In this document: positions 1 to 9,132 of the stretch, piece after piece | Numbering within the stretch: position 1 is the first letter of the stretch | Layout of the letters: every line of letters starts with the position of its first letter | Origin: Methanotrichaceae archaeon | GTDB lineage: Archaea; Halobacteriota; Methanosarcinia; Methanotrichales; Methanotrichaceae | Direction of reading: 5' to 3' | Assembly (NCBI GenBank): GCA_013178225.1 | Contig: JABLXE010000009.1 | Coordinates: 1 to 64,000 of the forward strand | DNA length: 64,000 nucleotides | Notes under the pieces: model-generated | The model's database searches: none | Seen by the model: the letters and a program-made list of their open reading frames with translations, nothing else | What the model was told of the DNA's origin: nothing | Made by a program: the position numbers and the translations under genes

Positions 1-260
1 CAACCTCATCTTAAAAGAAGCAATGTTTTTATCGATTTAAGAATGAGCAAAAAACGGGCGAGGGTTCACTTCATCCCCGACCTGAAGGTCGGGGTATTCG
101 TGACCCTCCGCACTCCCAATGTAATAAAAATAATATTTAATTGGTGTTGATTAGAGCCCTAAGAAGGCCGTTCCGCCAATTACATGAATGAGCAGTGATT
201 GATTTCTTCGACTTGTAAATTTTTGGAGGGGCCAGCAACGAAAGGGGCGGCCCAAATTTC
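1..260. other. Gene-free left edge with a GC hairpin
   Basis: No convincing gene is seen here. The stretch is AT-rich except for a compact hairpin at 75-94, where CCCCGACCT (75-83) pairs with AGGTCGGGG (86-94). Such hairpins occur as rho-independent-like terminators or as end structures of IS200/IS605-type elements. No transposase gene is near, so the origin is undecided. Confidence 0.4.
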
Positions 261-1703
261 TCATCGAAGAAGCCCTTTTACGAAATCTATTTCTTCCTTT
301 CCGATTCCTCTCAATATCAAAAGTATCAGGAAGTAAATCAAGGTGCAGGCGGTTACCGAGGCTAAGATCTCCAAAAGACTCTCAGGCGACCAGAGTGCTA
401 ATATCAATGACATAATCAGCGATGCTAGAATGCATTTCATAATGAATTTGTAATTGATATGCAAATGAAGAATACCGATAGTGTAGTAGCCTGTAATCGC
501 AAAGACCATGGTAAATGCAGCCAAAGTCGCGGCCCCTGCTCCGATTACGCCTATCCTTGGCACAAGAATCACAGTGAGTCCAAGGTTTACAGCTGCAGCC
601 AAAAAAGATATTCCGGCAGAAATGGTAGTCCTCTTTACGAGCGATATGACATTGGCCAAAATGGAGGAGAAACCAAAGAGCACCATGCTGAGGGCTATAA
701 AAGGAGTGATCAAGTAGCCATTTTGAGCGATCTCCGGCGTGGCAAGCACCAGCAGAATCGAGCGGGAGAGCATTGTGAGCCCGAAAAAAGAGGGAATGGA
801 CAGCGCCAGGAAGTATTTTAAGGAGCGGTTCAAGACGGTTTCAACAACTTCTATCCTTCTCTCATCGTAATGCTTTGCCAGAATAACCGGCAAAATAGTT
901 ACCAGCGGATTTATGAACATGATGATGATGCTCCCCAGCAGATAACCTGGGGAGTAATAGCCCACAAAGGCTGTGCCGAGGAAGATGCTTATAACGTAGC
1001 GGTCACTGGAATTGATCACCCAGTCGGATAGACCAGCGGGCACAAGAGGGAGACCAAAGGCCAGATACTCTTTCAACCGGGAAAAGCATGGAAACCTAAA
1101 TCCTATATCCTTAAGGACGAGATAAAACAAAATTATGAATATTGCGGCCTTGGATGCCAGAAGACCGAACACCGCTCCGTAGATGCCTTCTCCATTGGAG
1201 ACAAAGTAGTAGGCCAGAGCGACTCCTAGATACATCGCCAGGAAAGCAAAAAAAGCATAGAGTTTCATTCGCTGCAGAGTCCGGAAAAAGCTGAAGAAGA
1301 GTGCGTTGAGAGATTCCAAAATTACAATTGGAGCCAGGAGCATTGTGACTGCTAGGTTTCCTCCAAAGAGAAGGGCTGCCAGAAAAGGGGATAAATGGAG
1401 GATAACGAGCGATACCAAGGCACCTAGCAGGCTTACAAGCAAAAACATTGAGTAGAATGTTTCTTGCAATTCATCTTTGGCTTTCGTTATGGCCATGAAT
1501 CTGACCATTGAGTTAGGTAGGCCTAGTAGGACGATCGTTGAGACTAATCCCGTGGTGACCATAACTTGTGCCCAAATGCCGTAGTCCTCTGCCGGCATAT
1601 TTTTTGTGAGAATGGGCAAGAGGACTATCCCTCCTAAGTTGGTTAGTATATTTGCGAGACCGATCAGCCCTATTCTCTGAACAAGAAGCTTATATTCGCT
1701 CAT
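261..1703 (-). CDS. Polysaccharide flippase, Wzx/MATE-like (oligosaccharide exporter)
   Basis: This 480-residue protein is almost entirely hydrophobic, with about 12-14 predicted membrane helices and short charged loops. The N-terminus (LLVQRIGLIGLANILTNLGG) is typical of the RfbX/Wzx polysaccharide-transport family in the MOP superfamily. The family flips lipid-linked oligosaccharides across the cytoplasmic membrane for surface glycan or S-layer glycoprotein assembly. It is the last gene of a minus-strand run that includes four glycosyltransferases, which supports a role in glycan export. It is separated from the next gene upstream by about 325 bp containing a 26-bp palindrome, so it may have its own promoter. 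The sugar substrate cannot be told from sequence. Confidence 0.85.
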   Translation of the reverse strand: MSEYKLLVQRIGLIGLANILTNLGGIVLLPILTKNMPAEDYGIWAQVMVTTGLVSTIVLLGLPNSMVRFMAITKAKDELQETFYSMFLLVSLLGALVSLVILHLSPFLAALLFGGNLAVTMLLAPIVILESLNALFFSFFRTLQRMKLYAFFAFLAMYLGVALAYYFVSNGEGIYGAVFGLLASKAAIFIILFYLVLKDIGFRFPCFSRLKEYLAFGLPLVPAGLSDWVINSSDRYVISIFLGTAFVGYYSPGYLLGSIIIMFINPLVTILPVILAKHYDERRIEVVETVLNRSLKYFLALSIPSFFGLTMLSRSILLVLATPEIAQNGYLITPFIALSMVLFGFSSILANVISLVKRTTISAGISFLAAAVNLGLTVILVPRIGVIGAGAATLAAFTMVFAITGYYTIGILHLHINYKFIMKCILASLIMSLILALWSPESLLEILASVTACTLIYFLILLILRGIGKEEIDFVKGLLR

Positions 1704-1814
1704 TTTTATTACGATTGTAACTTTTGCGTTTGATGACCTTTAAACCCTTTAAGATTAAAACATCTTCTATTTGCGGGGTTGCGAGTCGGCAATAGGCTTT
1801 CATAGGGCTACCAT

Positions 1815-1840
1815 TGGATGTATTAATATTAATACATCCA
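1815..1840. promoter_or_regulatory. 26-bp perfect palindrome upstream of the flippase gene
   Basis: TGGATGTATTAAT (1815-1827) is followed directly by its exact reverse complement ATTAATACATCCA (1828-1840). It lies in the 325-bp gene-free gap 1704-2028, about 110 bp upstream of the flippase start. The perfect symmetry and AT-rich centre suit a dimeric regulator operator, but no regulator is identified. The rest of the gap shows no supported gene. Confidence 0.5.
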
Positions 1841-2028
1841 TTATTTGCATAAGCTACGTAGAGATATGTCAATTGAGAAGGAAAGGGCTAAAACTTAGAT
1901 CCTTGCATTGGAAACAGCGTGGGGATCGGCCTGAAATTGATGGAATTTCGTAGAGGCCATGTATCATACTCATTACTTGATCGGGTCGTAACTCAAGTAT
2001 GGATACATGAACTTACTATTCGGCTTGC

Positions 2029-3039
2029 CTAAGTGTTAGAGGATTCTATTTTTCTGTTGAAGAACTCCACATCGCCCTGCTTGATTTCCTTGAGGTATCT
2101 AATGCATACGGCATAGGCACCAAGAAGGTATCTCAACCTTCTTAGCTTAGATTGTGTATCCTTGTCAGGCCGGAACAGAAATATGCTCGATACCTGAAGT
2201 AAGAAGCCTAGCTTGCTCCACATGAAGATCATTTTGTTTTTAGGATTCTGGTCTATATTCTTGAAGAAAAAGTAAAAGCTGTAAACCTCTTTCATGTAAA
2301 TTAATGCTTTGTCGGGCATCCTAGCTTTGTCCGAGATATTATGGACCAGTTTAGCGTGGGGTGTGATGTACAAAGATCCAGGATAGCGTTTGCCTATTCG
2401 GTAGGACAGATCCACATCCTCCCTCCAAGAGTATCTTCTGAAATTTTCATCGAAATTGAATTCCTTAAGCACCGATCTGCGATAAGACTGATTTGACCCT
2501 GCTAACCACTCGCATTTTATGGTCGTCTCTAGGGGGTGGGGATAGGTGATGCAGGTGGATGGTAATACACGGCAGGAGTTCTTCTCGACATAATTATAAA
2601 ATATAGACCGACTCATCAAGTTGTAGAATCCATTTAGTTTATCTTTCAGGAGAATATGCCCTTGGACACCATTGCAGCCAGGTACACTTGTATAAATATC
2701 TGAAAGATTCTCTACGTAATCTTCGTTTAAGATTACATCATCATCTAAAAATAAAATTATTTCTCCCTGGGCATTATTTATACCCTCATTTCTGGCTACG
2801 GCCAAACTTCTTCCGCGCGTATTTCTCAAATATCTCAACGCAATTCCTTCTTCTCCAAATTCCTCTCCTTTTGCTTCCACTTGAAGTCTGGTCTTATCGC
2901 CCTCACTGTCATCCACGATCAATACTTCTTTCGGTTTTCTGGTTTGGACGACGATGGATTTCAAGCAACTTTCCAAATCTTCAACGCGATTATATGTAGG
3001 TATGATTACGGAGATTTCCTCTAAATTATCTTCTGCCAA
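2029..3039 (-). CDS. Family 2 glycosyltransferase
   Basis: This is a GT-A fold glycosyltransferase of family GT2. The N-terminal ISVIIPTYNRVEDLESCL strand-helix binds nucleotide-sugar, followed by VLIVDDSEGD, the DXD-type motif LFLDDDVIL around residues 100-110, and a later W-x-E-D motif (YSWREDVDLSYRIG) typical of the acceptor site. Family members add sugars from nucleotide-sugar donors to a lipid-linked or growing glycan at the cytoplasmic membrane face. I chose the TTG start at 3039 because AGAGGTGGTGA lies 5 nt upstream; a GTG at 3051 would overlap that Shine-Dalgarno. The gene is in the minus-strand glycan cluster between the flippase and another GT2 gene. The exact linkage is unknown. 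Confidence 0.85.
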   Translation of the reverse strand: MAEDNLEEISVIIPTYNRVEDLESCLKSIVVQTRKPKEVLIVDDSEGDKTRLQVEAKGEEFGEEGIALRYLRNTRGRSLAVARNEGINNAQGEIILFLDDDVILNEDYVENLSDIYTSVPGCNGVQGHILLKDKLNGFYNLMSRSIFYNYVEKNSCRVLPSTCITYPHPLETTIKCEWLAGSNQSYRRSVLKEFNFDENFRRYSWREDVDLSYRIGKRYPGSLYITPHAKLVHNISDKARMPDKALIYMKEVYSFYFFFKNIDQNPKNKMIFMWSKLGFLLQVSSIFLFRPDKDTQSKLRRLRYLLGAYAVCIRYLKEIKQGDVEFFNRKIESSNT

Positions 3040-3207
3040 GATTATCACCACCTCTTTGACAACGCGCTTTGATCCAATACATAATATAGCCTATAACAAG
3101 AAAATAATTCGGCCCAATCTCCCAGTTTTTCCAATATTTAATATTTTAGGCTGAAATTTTATCAGATCCATCACTAGATTATTTCATTTATTTGAAGATA
3201 ACGCCCT

Positions 3208-4020
3208 TCAATTGTGAGGTTTAGATGAAGAAGAAAAATTATCCCGGTCTATCTCATAATATTTTTTATATCTAATATATCCTATGAAGTAATTCCACCT
3301 CATATGCCAATTCTCGATATAGCTTATTTCCAGATGGTTCATCTTTATTCCGAAAACTGCCCCACCCAATATTTTCTTTACATTCCCCAACTTAAAGCCG
3401 TCTTGCACTCTCAAACCGGCACCTAACCATCTGAGCCTCAAATAATGCGGAATCTTTGAGAGATTCTGATTATGCCGCACTGATATGGGAAAGATATACC
3501 ACTTCAATCCCTTTCGCGATAGAAATTTTGCGTAAATCCGGTCTTCCGCGCTGGAGAGATCCTCCATTTCGCTGCATGATAGAATGCGTGAACGCCTGGT
3601 AATAATGCATCCGAATGCTCCGTTTCCTCCATCCAATTTTATCGGCCAGTTCTTATTATAGGATAGTAGATCGTCATAATAAGCTCCAAATACACCAGCA
3701 TCTTTGTACTTTTCATCGCCATCTGATGCGAAAGACAGCAGCGATCTCCAGCCCTCATTCAGTTCCACATCAGAGTCTACGAAGGCGATTTGTCCCGTCT
3801 TAGCAGCCTTTGAGCCTTCCATCCTGGCCGCCCCAAGGCTTCTGTTAGTTTGCACAATTTGGCAGCCATGTCTGCGCGCGATCTCGATAGTATCGTCTGT
3901 TGAGAACCTGTCAACTATTATTATCTGCCTTGGATTTCCATATTTTTCAATAGAGGAGATGGTAATCTCTAAAGTTCTCCCCGAGTTCCATGTCGGAACG
4001 ATATAATCAATTTTCTCCAT
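3208..4020 (-). CDS. Family 2 glycosyltransferase
   Basis: This is a second GT2-type enzyme of about 270 residues. The N-terminal IDYIVPTWNSGRTLEITI is the donor-binding fold, followed by IIIVDRFSTDDT and a DSDVELN motif in place of the usual DxD. Further on, the protein has the E-D-R acceptor-region pattern (LSSAEDRIYAKFL). It lacks long membrane segments and probably acts on the cytoplasmic side of the membrane on a lipid-linked glycan. The ATG at 4020 is preferred over the one at 4032 because GAGG lies just upstream and homologues start near this point. It overlaps the end of the upstream GT4 gene by about 14 bp, so the two are probably translationally coupled. Confidence 0.83.
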   Translation of the reverse strand: MEKIDYIVPTWNSGRTLEITISSIEKYGNPRQIIIVDRFSTDDTIEIARRHGCQIVQTNRSLGAARMEGSKAAKTGQIAFVDSDVELNEGWRSLLSFASDGDEKYKDAGVFGAYYDDLLSYNKNWPIKLDGGNGAFGCIITRRSRILSCSEMEDLSSAEDRIYAKFLSRKGLKWYIFPISVRHNQNLSKIPHYLRLRWLGAGLRVQDGFKLGNVKKILGGAVFGIKMNHLEISYIENWHMRWNYFIGYIRYKKYYEIDRDNFSSSSKPHN

Positions 4021-4993
4021 ATTTGTCCTCAACTACGAGGCTATTTATTCGAGAGAGAAGCCGATCTTCTCGTTTTTTCAGGCTGAACTTTCTTTCAACA
4101 ATCTCCCTGGACTCACGACCTTTATTTGAGTAAAGCGCCTTTGCGATCGCTTCAGCGGCGGCCACCCCGTCCCCATAGCTCACGAAGAAGCCAACATCAC
4201 TTACTACTTCAGGCAGAGCACCCCTATTTGTGACCACTGGAACACACCCGCATGCCATTGCCTCAGCCAGAGCAACGCCAAAAGATTCCCGATAAGACAG
4301 CTGGCAATACACCTTAGCCCTCTGATAAAGTGCAATCAATCCATCTGAAGATACGTGCCCCTTAAGTTCCAGGTTATCAGAATGAATGCGATCCTCTAGA
4401 ATTTTTCGGTCATGATCTGACACACCTACAATAAGAAACTTTATGTCAGGAAGGTGAGCAGCCGCTCCGATAAAAGCATCCAGGCCCTTAAGGCTTATGA
4501 TATTGGAACCCGAAGCTACGGTCATCGCCATATCATCTTTTCGATCGTGGGGCTTGAATTTATCTGTATCAATTCCGTTATAGATCACCTCGACCTTTTT
4601 AGGCTTGGCCCTAGCCAATACCTCCTTTCTGGTAAAATCCGAAACCGCGAGAATTAGGTCGGCATTCCTTAATACATAGCTGGCATAGCTTCTCTTTTGC
4701 CAACTCAGCACATACTGGCCATAGCCTATTTCAGGCTCATATGCAACATCATATCCCCCAGCAACGACAACGGATTTCTTTCCCATTAGCTTGGACAATA
4801 AGACAGCAAGAAAAGAATGCCCAGAAGCAAACCATGAATAAGAGATATCAGAAGCTTTTATGATTTTGGCCATCTTGATGACATCATAAGGAGTCCTGTA
4901 GGACACCGGCTCTACATCAAAATGCCTCATTAAAATTCGGCAATCCTGTTCTACAAAAGAAGACTTTTGATAATAAATATATGCAATTTTCAT
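4007..4993 (-). CDS. Family 4 glycosyltransferase (GT-B fold)
   Basis: This 328-residue GT-B enzyme has an N-terminal acceptor domain (KIAYIYYQKSSFVEQDCRIL) and a C-terminal GT4 donor domain. The hallmark E-x7-E segment is present: RESFGVALAEAMACGCVPVVTNRGALPEVV at about residues 230-260, together with YNGIDTDKFKPHD, the usual linker motif. GT4 enzymes are retaining transferases using nucleotide-sugars. The start overlaps the end of the next upstream GT4 gene by 4 bp (ATGA), which indicates an operon with coupled translation. Sugar specificity cannot be assigned. Confidence 0.88.
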   Translation of the reverse strand: MKIAYIYYQKSSFVEQDCRILMRHFDVEPVSYRTPYDVIKMAKIIKASDISYSWFASGHSFLAVLLSKLMGKKSVVVAGGYDVAYEPEIGYGQYVLSWQKRSYASYVLRNADLILAVSDFTRKEVLARAKPKKVEVIYNGIDTDKFKPHDRKDDMAMTVASGSNIISLKGLDAFIGAAAHLPDIKFLIVGVSDHDRKILEDRIHSDNLELKGHVSSDGLIALYQRAKVYCQLSYRESFGVALAEAMACGCVPVVTNRGALPEVVSDVGFFVSYGDGVAAAEAIAKALYSNKGRESREIVERKFSLKKREDRLLSRINSLVVEDKYGEN

Positions 4994-6171
4994 TGTATCT
5001 CATTTAATCTTTTACCATCTAAATCATGCATAGAGGATTTATTTTCTCCTCCTGCAGCCTTCCGCAAAATGCCTTCGTAGATTGTGGTAATATTTCTCCA
5101 CTCATATCTCTCAGCTATCGATCGGAGTGTGACTTCATTCTCTTGAGAACCCAGGATGTGGCCCACCTGTCTCAAGAAGCTCTCCACATCGTCGTAATAA
5201 TAAATCTGATCCCCCAGCAGCTTCTCCAGCGACACCATCCTGCTGGAGAGAACCGGCCGCCCGCACGCCAGATAGTTGAAGACCTTGCCCCCTGCGGCGT
5301 ACTCGTTCTTCTTCATCATCTTCAGAGGATTGAGCCCTATGTCCATGGCCGAGATGTATCTGCCAAGATCCCCATATTTGACCGCCCCGGTGAAGATCAC
5401 CCGGTTCTCCACTCCCATTTTCCGGGCCAGATCGCGAATCAGGTCACCGTAATCGGTGAAGAGGCCAGGGCCTACCACCAGGAGTGTGGCATCAAGGCGG
5501 GGAAGTGCCTCAACCACGGTCTCCAGATCAACCCAGTGCTCGAGAGAGCCCACATATCCGAGAACCTTTCCGCGAAGGCCCAGGGCAGCCTTGGCCTCCT
5601 CGGACGGAAGAGGTCTCAGCAGCCTGGTATCCACGCCATTGGGAACGACATCAACGTCCTTCACACCGATTCCTTTGAGATACTCCTTCAACTCCTCTGT
5701 AACCGTGATCACCGATTGAGCATGAGTCAGATTATACCGGGTCATCTTCCCCACGCCGAACTTTACCAGCTGGCCGAAGAGAGATCCAGGATAGTATATC
5801 GATGCCGACTCCTCCAGATGATCCAGATAATCGAACACCACAGGAGCGCCGGCAAAGTTTGCCAGAAAGGATGGCAGAATATTGGCAGAAAGTATGACAT
5901 CGATTCCGCGATCTTTGACTATCTGCCGAAGGCGCAGGAAGTGTGCCGCTGAGTTGAGCAAGTAATAGAGTGACGGATCTTCAGTTTCCAGCCATCCGGC
6001 ATCTACAAGAGTACACCTGGTCTCCCTGGCCCCTAGATCTTTGAACCTCTTGAGGCGAAAATGGAGGACGTAGACCTCGTGCCTCTCAGCCAGGATGTCG
6101 AATATGAAGTTCAGCCTGTTGGGAACAGGATGCCGGATCCAATCCGTTGTCGGTATCACCAATATCTTCAT
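4990..6171 (-). CDS. Family 4 glycosyltransferase (GT-B fold)
   Basis: This is a GT-B glycosyltransferase of about 393 residues. The N-terminal domain begins MKILVIPTTDWIRHPVPNR and contains the NGVDTRLLRPL linker. The C-terminal donor domain has GYVGSLEHWVDLET and the pattern AAGGKVFNYLACGRPVLSSR, which corresponds to the E-x7-E region but is degenerate on the first acidic residue. The frame stays open to 6258, but I place the start at ATG 6171 because the extra 29 residues do not resemble the family and an AAAGGTT Shine-Dalgarno precedes 6171. It sits 87 bp downstream of hisS and is the first gene of the glycan run. Confidence 0.85.
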   Translation of the reverse strand: MKILVIPTTDWIRHPVPNRLNFIFDILAERHEVYVLHFRLKRFKDLGARETRCTLVDAGWLETEDPSLYYLLNSAAHFLRLRQIVKDRGIDVILSANILPSFLANFAGAPVVFDYLDHLEESASIYYPGSLFGQLVKFGVGKMTRYNLTHAQSVITVTEELKEYLKGIGVKDVDVVPNGVDTRLLRPLPSEEAKAALGLRGKVLGYVGSLEHWVDLETVVEALPRLDATLLVVGPGLFTDYGDLIRDLARKMGVENRVIFTGAVKYGDLGRYISAMDIGLNPLKMMKKNEYAAGGKVFNYLACGRPVLSSRMVSLEKLLGDQIYYYDDVESFLRQVGHILGSQENEVTLRSIAERYEWRNITTIYEGILRKAAGGENKSSMHDLDGKRLNEIQ

Positions 6172-6258
6172 GGCCGAACCTTTCTGATTGCTGCAAGAGA
6201 CGCCAACCGGATAGATGAACCAATCGTATAATAAATGCACCAAATCAAGCTTGCTCAC

Positions 6259-7620
6259 TCAACTGCCAAACATTAACCGCTCCGCGATCTCCTCCAGTGA
6301 CAGGCCCTCTTGCACTCCTTTCTTCATATCACGCAAGTTGAGCCTGCCTGAAGCAAGCTCCTCAGGTCCAACTATTACCGCGTAGTTAGCGCCCATCACA
6401 TTGGCAGCCTTAAGCTGCGCCTTTTCCGACCGGCCCATCACATCCAAGACCACTGGAATTTTTGCGGCCAGGACCAGATCGCGCAGCTTTTCGGCCAATT
6501 TTATAGCCGCGGCCCTGGCATCTGGGGTGCTTACCAGCACTACGGGGGCGGGTCGCGTTTCCTCGATTGAGGCGATCTCCATTATCCGGTCAAAGCCCAA
6601 TCCAAAGCCGGTAGAGTTGGTGGCCGCCCCGCCGAAGAGACTGGCCAGCTCGTAGCTCCCGCCGCCGCAGATCTGCCTCTGGGCCCCCAGACCGGAGGCG
6701 TAGATCTCGAAGACGGTCCCGGAATAGTATTCCAGACCGCGAACTATCTCGAAGTCTATAGTTGCATCGACCCCATAGGCGTCCAAGAGATCGATCATCT
6801 CCCGGAACTCGTTCAGCCCGCTTTCGGCCTCAATTTCGCGATTAATCCTGGCAGAAGCCCTTCCTTCGGAGGTAGAAAATGCTGAAGACGCCGCAGGAGC
6901 TGGAGATTGAACCTTTACCCGCTCCAGATCATGAGAAATGGCCTCAGCCTGATCCAGAGCCGCTCGTCCTTTAGCATTAATGATATCCATGATCCCGAGG
7001 TGATCGGCACCGATCTCCTGCAAATATTCCTGAAGGCGATCTCGCTCCTTCTTGTCGATCATCCTCATGATCGCTGTGCGGTGCTCAGAACCGATCTTTG
7101 CCAGAATCGACCGGACCAGCCCCAGATATCCCACGTGAATATCTCCCTTGACGCCTGCTGCCCTGATCATTCGGTCCGCCAGAGCTATTACCTCGGCCTC
7201 AGAGTCGGGCTTTCTTGCACCAATCAGCTCCACGCCCAGCTGCCAGAACTCTCTGAAACGCCCTTTCTGCGGTCGCTCGTATCTGAAGCAATTACCGAAA
7301 TAGCATAACCGGAGGGGCCTGGGCGCGTTCTGCAGCTCATTTACGTACATGCGCATCACCGGGGCGGTCAGCTCAGGGCGCAGAGCCATATCCCGGCCGC
7401 CCTTGTCCTTGAAGCTGTAGATCTCCTCCAGCACGGCTTCTCCCGATTTGAGGGTGAAAAGATCGAGATTTTCAAAGGTGGGGGTGGCGATCTCCTGATA
7501 ACCCCAGCGCTCGGCCGTACCCTGCATGGCGGTTCTGATTCGGTTCCTTCTCCAGGCGTCTTCAGGGAGGAAGTCTCTGGTGCCTCTAGGTCTCTGGATG
7601 CTCATAGCATGATTTTGCAT
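6259..7620 (-). CDS. hisS: Histidyl-tRNA synthetase
   Basis: This class II aminoacyl-tRNA synthetase charges tRNA-His. Seen in order are the N-terminal RPRGTRDFLPED signature, class II motif 2 in RYERPQKGRFREFWQLG (near residue 115), the HisA-like signature RGLEYYSGTVFEI, motif 3 (GFGLGFDRIMEI) and a C-terminal anticodon-binding domain (VLDVMGRSEKAQLKAANVMGANYAV). The length of about 450 residues is normal, with an archaeal-type insertion near residues 210-235. Translation may start at ATG 7620 or at ATG 7605, which begins MSIQRPRG and fits the family better. It is transcribed away from the DUF131 pair and leads into the glycan cluster. Confidence 0.97.
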   Translation of the reverse strand: MQNHAMSIQRPRGTRDFLPEDAWRRNRIRTAMQGTAERWGYQEIATPTFENLDLFTLKSGEAVLEEIYSFKDKGGRDMALRPELTAPVMRMYVNELQNAPRPLRLCYFGNCFRYERPQKGRFREFWQLGVELIGARKPDSEAEVIALADRMIRAAGVKGDIHVGYLGLVRSILAKIGSEHRTAIMRMIDKKERDRLQEYLQEIGADHLGIMDIINAKGRAALDQAEAISHDLERVKVQSPAPAASSAFSTSEGRASARINREIEAESGLNEFREMIDLLDAYGVDATIDFEIVRGLEYYSGTVFEIYASGLGAQRQICGGGSYELASLFGGAATNSTGFGLGFDRIMEIASIEETRPAPVVLVSTPDARAAAIKLAEKLRDLVLAAKIPVVLDVMGRSEKAQLKAANVMGANYAVIVGPEELASGRLNLRDMKKGVQEGLSLEEIAERLMFGS

Positions 7621-7664
7621 AGCGCAAATGCCCTTATAGTTTGTGATGGCTATTGGCGAATTGC

Positions 7665-7886
7665 ATGAGACGGAAGATAGGGCCGCTGCTAATTGCTGCC
7701 GGAATACTATTGGTGCTCATCTCCTCGACAGAGATCGCGAGGCCTGAGGCAGGCATTGGAGGAGTATTATTGATCGGGCCCATTCCGATAGTCTTCGGTT
7801 CCAGCCCGGAAATGGCGATTGCATCCATGCTCCTGGCCCTGGTCCTGATGGCCTTTTCTTATCTGCTCTTCAGGGGGCGGGGATAG
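7665..7886 (+). CDS. Small membrane protein, DUF131 (TIGR00304) family
   Basis: This protein of about 73 residues is basic at the start (MRRKIG) and has two hydrophobic segments. The first is PLLIAAGILLVLISS; a glycine-rich stretch GGVLLIGPIPIVFGSSPEMA follows, and the second is MLLALVLMAFSYLLF. The GPIPIVFGS motif is characteristic of DUF131, an archaeal membrane family of unknown function. I chose ATG 7665 rather than TTG 7653 because a TATA-like CTTATAG about 30 bp upstream would give a leaderless transcript. The stop abuts the TTG start of a paralogue, so the two form a tandem duplicated pair. Confidence 0.75.
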   Translation: MRRKIGPLLIAAGILLVLISSTEIARPEAGIGGVLLIGPIPIVFGSSPEMAIASMLLALVLMAFSYLLFRGRG

Positions 7887-8138
7887 TTGCTCCTTCTGGG
7901 AATTGGACTTCTCTTGATCGCCTTGGGGTTGGCATTTATGCTGTGGCCCGAAAGGGACCAAACAGGACCTCAGCCCCAGACCGACCGCGAGGAAAGCGAG
8001 ATGGTGAAGGGAGGAGCCGTGATCATGATAGGCCCGATCCCCGTTCTCTTAGGCTCAGACTCCAAGACGGCCGTGATCTTGATGCTGCTCGCCCTTGGAA
8101 TGATGATCATCTGGGTTCTGGCGATAAGTAGCATTTAA
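7887..8138 (+). CDS. Small membrane protein, DUF131 family (second copy)
   Basis: This 83-residue paralogue of the preceding gene begins with a TTG directly after that gene's stop codon. It has an N-terminal hydrophobic helix (LLLGIGLLLIALGLAFML), a charged linker, the DUF131 motif MIGPIPVLLGSDSKTA and a second helix (ILMLLALGMMIIWVLAI). The zero-length junction implies translational coupling or a former fusion. Function is unknown; the family is restricted to archaea. The true start could be an internal ATG. Confidence 0.7.
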   Translation: MLLLGIGLLLIALGLAFMLWPERDQTGPQPQTDREESEMVKGGAVIMIGPIPVLLGSDSKTAVILMLLALGMMIIWVLAISSI

Positions 8139-8284
8139 AAAACGGAGACCATCAAATTCAACCATATTTAGTCTGGAAGAGACAAATTGCCGCCCAGGCA
8201 GCAAACGGCAAAGAAAAGCAACCCCGCCGGCAGGAAGCCGGCAGGTTGTATCAACTGATATCTATTCAGGTTTCAGATCTGAAA

Positions 8285-8728
8285 TCACTGCTGATTGGTG
8301 ACGATCTTCACGTGGTTGTTGGCATTGGCAAATCCAAAGGCCTGAGCGGTTCGGCTGCCAACTGTGATCTGCTCCACATTGTACTTGGTGCAGCAGTCCT
8401 GGCAGGGACAAGAGGGGTCAAGAACCTGGCAGCATTCACAATCGCCAGAATCCTGATTCTTCTTGATCTCGAGGCTGTTTGCAGCGTTCGCTGGACCGCC
8501 AATGAAGGTCGGAGGGAAAGGACTGAAAATCCATCCAGCAGCGAAGGCACGATCATTTCCAACATTCACGGTATCGAAGTTGGTATCGGCTCCACTTGGG
8601 AACTGGAAGGCACTGCCTCCGGTCTCAAATATCCCTTCGCCCAAAATATCCACACCGCCGCTGCCCACGGATGCACCGTAGGCCATTGCCGGGACGACAA
8701 CTGCCGCCATGGCCAACACAAAGAGCAT
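8285..8728 (-). CDS. Secreted Cys-rich protein (paralogue A)
   Basis: This exported protein of about 147 residues has a signal peptide ending PAMAYG. It carries a dense cysteine motif, CECCQVLDPSCPCQDCC (seven Cys in 17 residues), and ends in NNHVKIVTNQQ. The gene at 9133-9579 encodes a paralogue with the same architecture. The first canonical start (8728) gives a signal peptide without positive residues. In the same frame an ATT at 8743-8741 lies exactly 4 nt after GGTGA (8752-8748) and would give (M)RQVAMLFVLAMAAVVVPAMAYG, a normal n-region. I recognise no named family. The Cys cluster suggests metal binding or disulphide structure outside the cell, which is inference. Confidence 0.7.
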   Translation of the reverse strand: MLFVLAMAAVVVPAMAYGASVGSGGVDILGEGIFETGGSAFQFPSGADTNFDTVNVGNDRAFAAGWIFSPFPPTFIGGPANAANSLEIKKNQDSGDCECCQVLDPSCPCQDCCTKYNVEQITVGSRTAQAFGFANANNHVKIVTNQQ

Positions 8729-8758
8729 TGCTACTTGTCTAATAGTCTCACCCCATAA

Positions 8759-9132
8759 ATCTTTTTGGTAGGTTCTAGATATCTTCCTATTATATTTATA
8801 CTTTCTGGTGTATCAATGATATTAATAAAAGGCAATTTAGGATATTTTTCCAAGATAATTTGTATTGCGGTATGCGAATGCTAGAATATTGTTGGTATGA
8901 TGCTATCTTTTAATTGCGCGACAAAAATAGAATTATAATTCATACTCAGTTATTAAAATGCAAAAGGAATAGCGCTTCAGAAACGAAACGAGCTTCGATC
9001 GAAATATAGCAGATATCAAGTTACAAAAAATCGAGAAGTATTATATAAAATATCTCGCCCACAAGCATGATGCTCGTGGGCAGTAGCACACTCTTTGTGT
9101 TCGAATGCGTTCGCTTCGACCTAAATTTTCAC
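8759..9132. other. AT-rich gap between the two Cys-rich protein genes
   Basis: No gene is supported. The stretch is strongly AT-rich and should contain the promoter of the 8285-8728 gene and the 3' region of the 9133-9579 gene. Candidate TATA-like runs exist but I could not single one out. Confidence 0.4.

Noticed and set aside
1690-1953. Two small open frames on both strands around the 26-bp palindrome.
   Set aside because: They are consequences of the palindrome being read in two directions and have no ribosome site.
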